A model generated the notes under the pieces. The model ran no database searches. It saw nothing but the letters and a program-made list of their open reading frames with translations, and was not told where the DNA came from. This document shows, in pieces, positions 5,935 to 7,543 of a stretch of 7,543 nucleotides of DNA; position 1 is the first letter of the stretch, and each line of letters opens with the position of its first letter. Position numbers and translations under genes: made by a program. The DNA is taken from NCBI GenBank assembly GCA_029256345.1, contig JAQSYC010000119.1:1-7543 (forward strand). The letters run 5' to 3'. This DNA is from Clostridia bacterium (GTDB lineage: Bacteria > Bacillota > Clostridia > Lachnospirales > Cellulosilyticaceae).

Positions 5935-6195
5935 ATGGCAATTGTCATAAACATCGATGTCATGATGGCAAAAAGAAAAATAGGTGCTATCGAACTGGCA
6001 AATAGAATTGGGATTACCCCAGCAAATTTATCAGTTCTAAAAAATAATAAGGCAAAAGCCATTCGCTTTTCAACATTAGAAGCCCTGTGCAGGGAGCTAA
6101 ACTGCCAGCCAGGAGATATCTTGGAGTATGCGAAGGATATAGGAGAAGGTGAGCATCCTGGAGGACATGAAGTGCATCAAGAACTGGAAACTTAA
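5935..6195 (+). CDS. Small Cro/C1-type HTH regulator (YozG-like), partner of DUF2975
   Basis: The gene encodes 86 residues. ATG 5935 is preceded by GGAGGGG four bases upstream; an earlier in-frame ATG at 5905 would overlap the DUF2975 gene and lacks a ribosome site. The protein begins with a short beta strand (MAIVINIDVMMAKRK), then the HTH IELANRIGITPANLSVLKNN, then the segment FSTLEALCRELNCQPGDILEY that ends almost every member of this compact family. It is cytoplasmic and DNA-binding. The gene starts 13 bases after the DUF2975 stop, and its last 47 bases overlap the exosortase reading frame. In intact modules the membrane protein is thought to control the HTH partner; with DUF2975 broken here the regulator may act unchecked. 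It probably regulates its own operon, including the exosortase, but no operator is identified. Confidence 0.9.
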   Translation: MAIVINIDVMMAKRKIGAIELANRIGITPANLSVLKNNKAKAIRFSTLEALCRELNCQPGDILEYAKDIGEGEHPGGHEVHQELET

Positions 6196-6709
6196 AGAAA
6201 ATCTGGAGGAAAACACTGTTTTATATACAAGCATTGGTATAGCTGCACTGGGAATACACATGCTTTACCGATATGGTACGGTGGAACAGCTGCATTTCAT
6301 ACTAAAACCAGTTGCTTTTATCGTTGCAAAAGCTTTAGGAATGCCTTTTGATTTTGAGCCAGGATTAGGTTTTTACAATCAAGATGCCTATATTATCATT
6401 AATAAAACCTGTGCAGGGACAAGTTTTTGGATAGCTCTTTTTTGCATGATGGGTTTTTCTATCTTATCTAAACTAAAGGGCCTATACAAAAAAATAGTAT
6501 CTTTTACTGCGGTTTTACTAGTCTCATACGGGATTACCATCATTGCCAACGCATCTAGAATCATTGTCTCTATAAGCGTTTTAAATTTAGGCTTTAGTCA
6601 AATGAGTGCATTAGAAAGGCTTATTCACCAGTCTATAGGTGTCCTTGTGTATTGTAGCTATTTGTGGATGACCTATATGGCTTTTTCAAAATGGATGAGA
6701 AAGGGGTAA
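6149..6709 (+). CDS. xrtK: Exosortase, XrtK type (membrane Cys protein-sorting transpeptidase)
   Basis: The frame encodes 186 residues from GTG 6149, or 180 from ATG 6167; both have Shine-Dalgarno sequences set unusually close (AGGAG and GGAGG), so the start is unsettled. The exosortase/archaeosortase catalytic triad is complete: C88 in NKTCAGTSF, R137 in NASRI and H160 in HQSIG (GTG numbering), with C and R beside hydrophobic helices. Membrane segments lie at about 23-41, 48-64, 88-106, 117-146 and 162-180. GFYNQDAYIIINKTCAGTSF is the conserved lead-in to the catalytic cysteine. The small size and the neighbour downstream point to XrtK and not the larger EpsH type. Exosortases cleave a C-terminal tripartite signal and probably attach the protein to another molecule at the cell surface. 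The gene is translationally coupled to both neighbours. The family call is firm; the K subtype is recognised from memory. Confidence 0.87.
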   Translation: MSILEDMKCIKNWKLKENLEENTVLYTSIGIAALGIHMLYRYGTVEQLHFILKPVAFIVAKALGMPFDFEPGLGFYNQDAYIIINKTCAGTSFWIALFCMMGFSILSKLKGLYKKIVSFTAVLLVSYGITIIANASRIIVSISVLNLGFSQMSALERLIHQSIGVLVYCSYLWMTYMAFSKWMRKG

Positions 6710-7543
6710 ATGATGAAAAAATTATATAAGCCATTTTTTATACTGCTGGCCGTTTCGCTGCCGCAGCTTATTATGATGGGGGTGATGGGGCGCATTTTTT
6801 GGTTTTTACATACAGAGTTCACAGAAAGGCAAATGACTCATTGGACTTTATTTGCAGGGCTACTGACAGTTTTTTGTACAGGTATAACGCTTTATGGGCT
6901 TTTAGGCTGGTTTTATCAAAAAGAGCTACACATCTTGGCAGCTTATCTGATTTTTATCTTTTATTTTGGCTTCTTAATTACGTATCTTTTTTTTCATGGA
7001 GAAATGATTTCAGGTCAGATTCCAGATTATATGCTAATGGGCATCAGCCCAGCCATTACAATCTTGACGTTAACAATGCCAGCTTTGGTCTATAGTGCCA
7101 TTCTGATTGTAGAAAACATCGTAGAACGTTATCAGCTAAGCACCATTCTCAAACCTATTCTTTTTATGCTTGGCATTCCACTTTTTTGGTATTTTTCTAT
7201 AACCTTAGTTAGTATGGGAAATAGAGGAATGGGGGGGATGTTTGACACGATCGTCCCTATTGTATTTATAGCAAGTGCAGCAGCTTTTTTATTTTTATTT
7301 CTGACAGTGCTATATATCATATTAAAGCGTAAATCTACACTGCTGTACCAATATATGGGCATCACTGTATTGGTGGGTTCGCTAACAGGGCTTGTCTTAA
7401 ACCAGTGTTTAGGCAATATTTTGGGAAACTTTTCTCATTGGGGATTTTATGTCTGCAATATTTTAACCACTGGTATCATTCTAATCCCACAGTTCACTCA
7501 TCAAAGAGGGAGACTGCTGATATTTATCATAAAAGGATGTCTT
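6710..7543 (+). CDS. MSEP-CTERM family polytopic membrane protein, N-terminal part (runs off right edge)
   Basis: The frame is open from tandem ATGs (6710 and 6713), directly abutting the exosortase TAA, to the window end: 278 codons without a stop. AAGGGG at 6701-6706 serves the second ATG at normal spacing. The protein starts MMKKLYKPFFILLAVSLPQL and has about eight hydrophobic helices: residues 9-30, 46-68, 76-97, 111-135, 148-169, 182-205, 216-236 and 247-263. GNFSHWGFY (239-247), just before the last helix, resembles the conserved aromatic motif I remember from MSEP-CTERM proteins. Those are large (over 900 residues), carry a soluble domain after the N-terminal helices, end in a sorting signal with MSEP in place of PEP, and are encoded next to exosortase K. 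The soluble part and the signal lie outside the window, so the call rests on context and the N-terminal pattern. Confidence 0.72.
   Translation, partial: MMKKLYKPFFILLAVSLPQLIMMGVMGRIFWFLHTEFTERQMTHWTLFAGLLTVFCTGITLYGLLGWFYQKELHILAAYLIFIFYFGFLITYLFFHGEMISGQIPDYMLMGISPAITILTLTMPALVYSAILIVENIVERYQLSTILKPILFMLGIPLFWYFSITLVSMGNRGMGGMFDTIVPIVFIASAAAFLFLFLTVLYIILKRKSTLLYQYMGITVLVGSLTGLVLNQCLGNILGNFSHWGFYVCNILTTGIILIPQFTHQRGRLLIFIIKGCL

Noticed and set aside
6799..7095. Plus-strand open frame of 98 codons inside the last gene
   Set aside because: It lies in a different frame within the continuous 278-codon polytopic membrane protein, with no ribosome site and no recognisable family.
1..7543. CRISPR arrays, insertion sequences and toxin-antitoxin pairs
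   Set aside because: No regularly spaced repeats, no transposase motifs and no terminal inverted repeats were found; the small HTH gene has DUF2975 as its partner, not a toxin.

Overview
The window looks like chromosomal DNA of a low-GC Firmicute, most likely a member of the Clostridia. The reasons are AT-rich intergenic DNA, strong AGGAGG-type ribosome binding sites, canonical sigma-A promoters, a tRNA gene without an encoded CCA end, and gene families typical of that group (an AI-2E family permease, an XRE regulator with a helical-repeat tail, and an HTH/DUF2975 pair). I cannot name the genus from this sequence alone.

Layout. (1) 1-1052, minus strand: an AI-2E/UPF0118-family membrane protein whose C-terminus runs off the left edge. 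(2) 1137-1316, plus strand: a self-contained tRNA unit with a textbook promoter, a type II tRNA-Leu with the unusual anticodon AAG, and a 14-bp terminator hairpin. (3) 1359-2585, plus strand: a monocistronic XRE-family regulator whose leader holds three closely spaced inverted repeats, followed by a terminator. (4) 2750-5284: a divergent pair, visibly richer in GC than the rest. It consists of a MocR-type regulator (GntR winged helix fused to an aminotransferase fold, minus strand) and a fold-type II PLP enzyme of the serine/threonine dehydratase family (plus strand). Their sigma-A promoters interleave in a 123-bp gap that also holds a palindrome. (5) 5463-7543, plus strand: a compact operon made of a broken DUF2975 membrane-protein gene, its small HTH partner, an exosortase that I assign to the XrtK type, and the start of a polytopic membrane protein that I assign to the MSEP-CTERM family. 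The last gene leaves the window on the right.

How the genes work together. In the divergent pair the MocR regulator probably senses PLP or an amino compound and controls both itself and the dehydratase. In the right-hand operon, exosortase K is a predicted membrane Cys/Arg/His protein-sorting transpeptidase, and the MSEP-CTERM protein is its dedicated neighbour and probable sole substrate. A dedicated exosortase/substrate pair of this kind in a Firmicute, placed behind an HTH/DUF2975 regulatory module, is the most interesting content of the window. The DUF2975 gene has lost an internal segment and its reading frame, so the membrane half of that module is probably dead while the HTH regulator and exosortase are intact.
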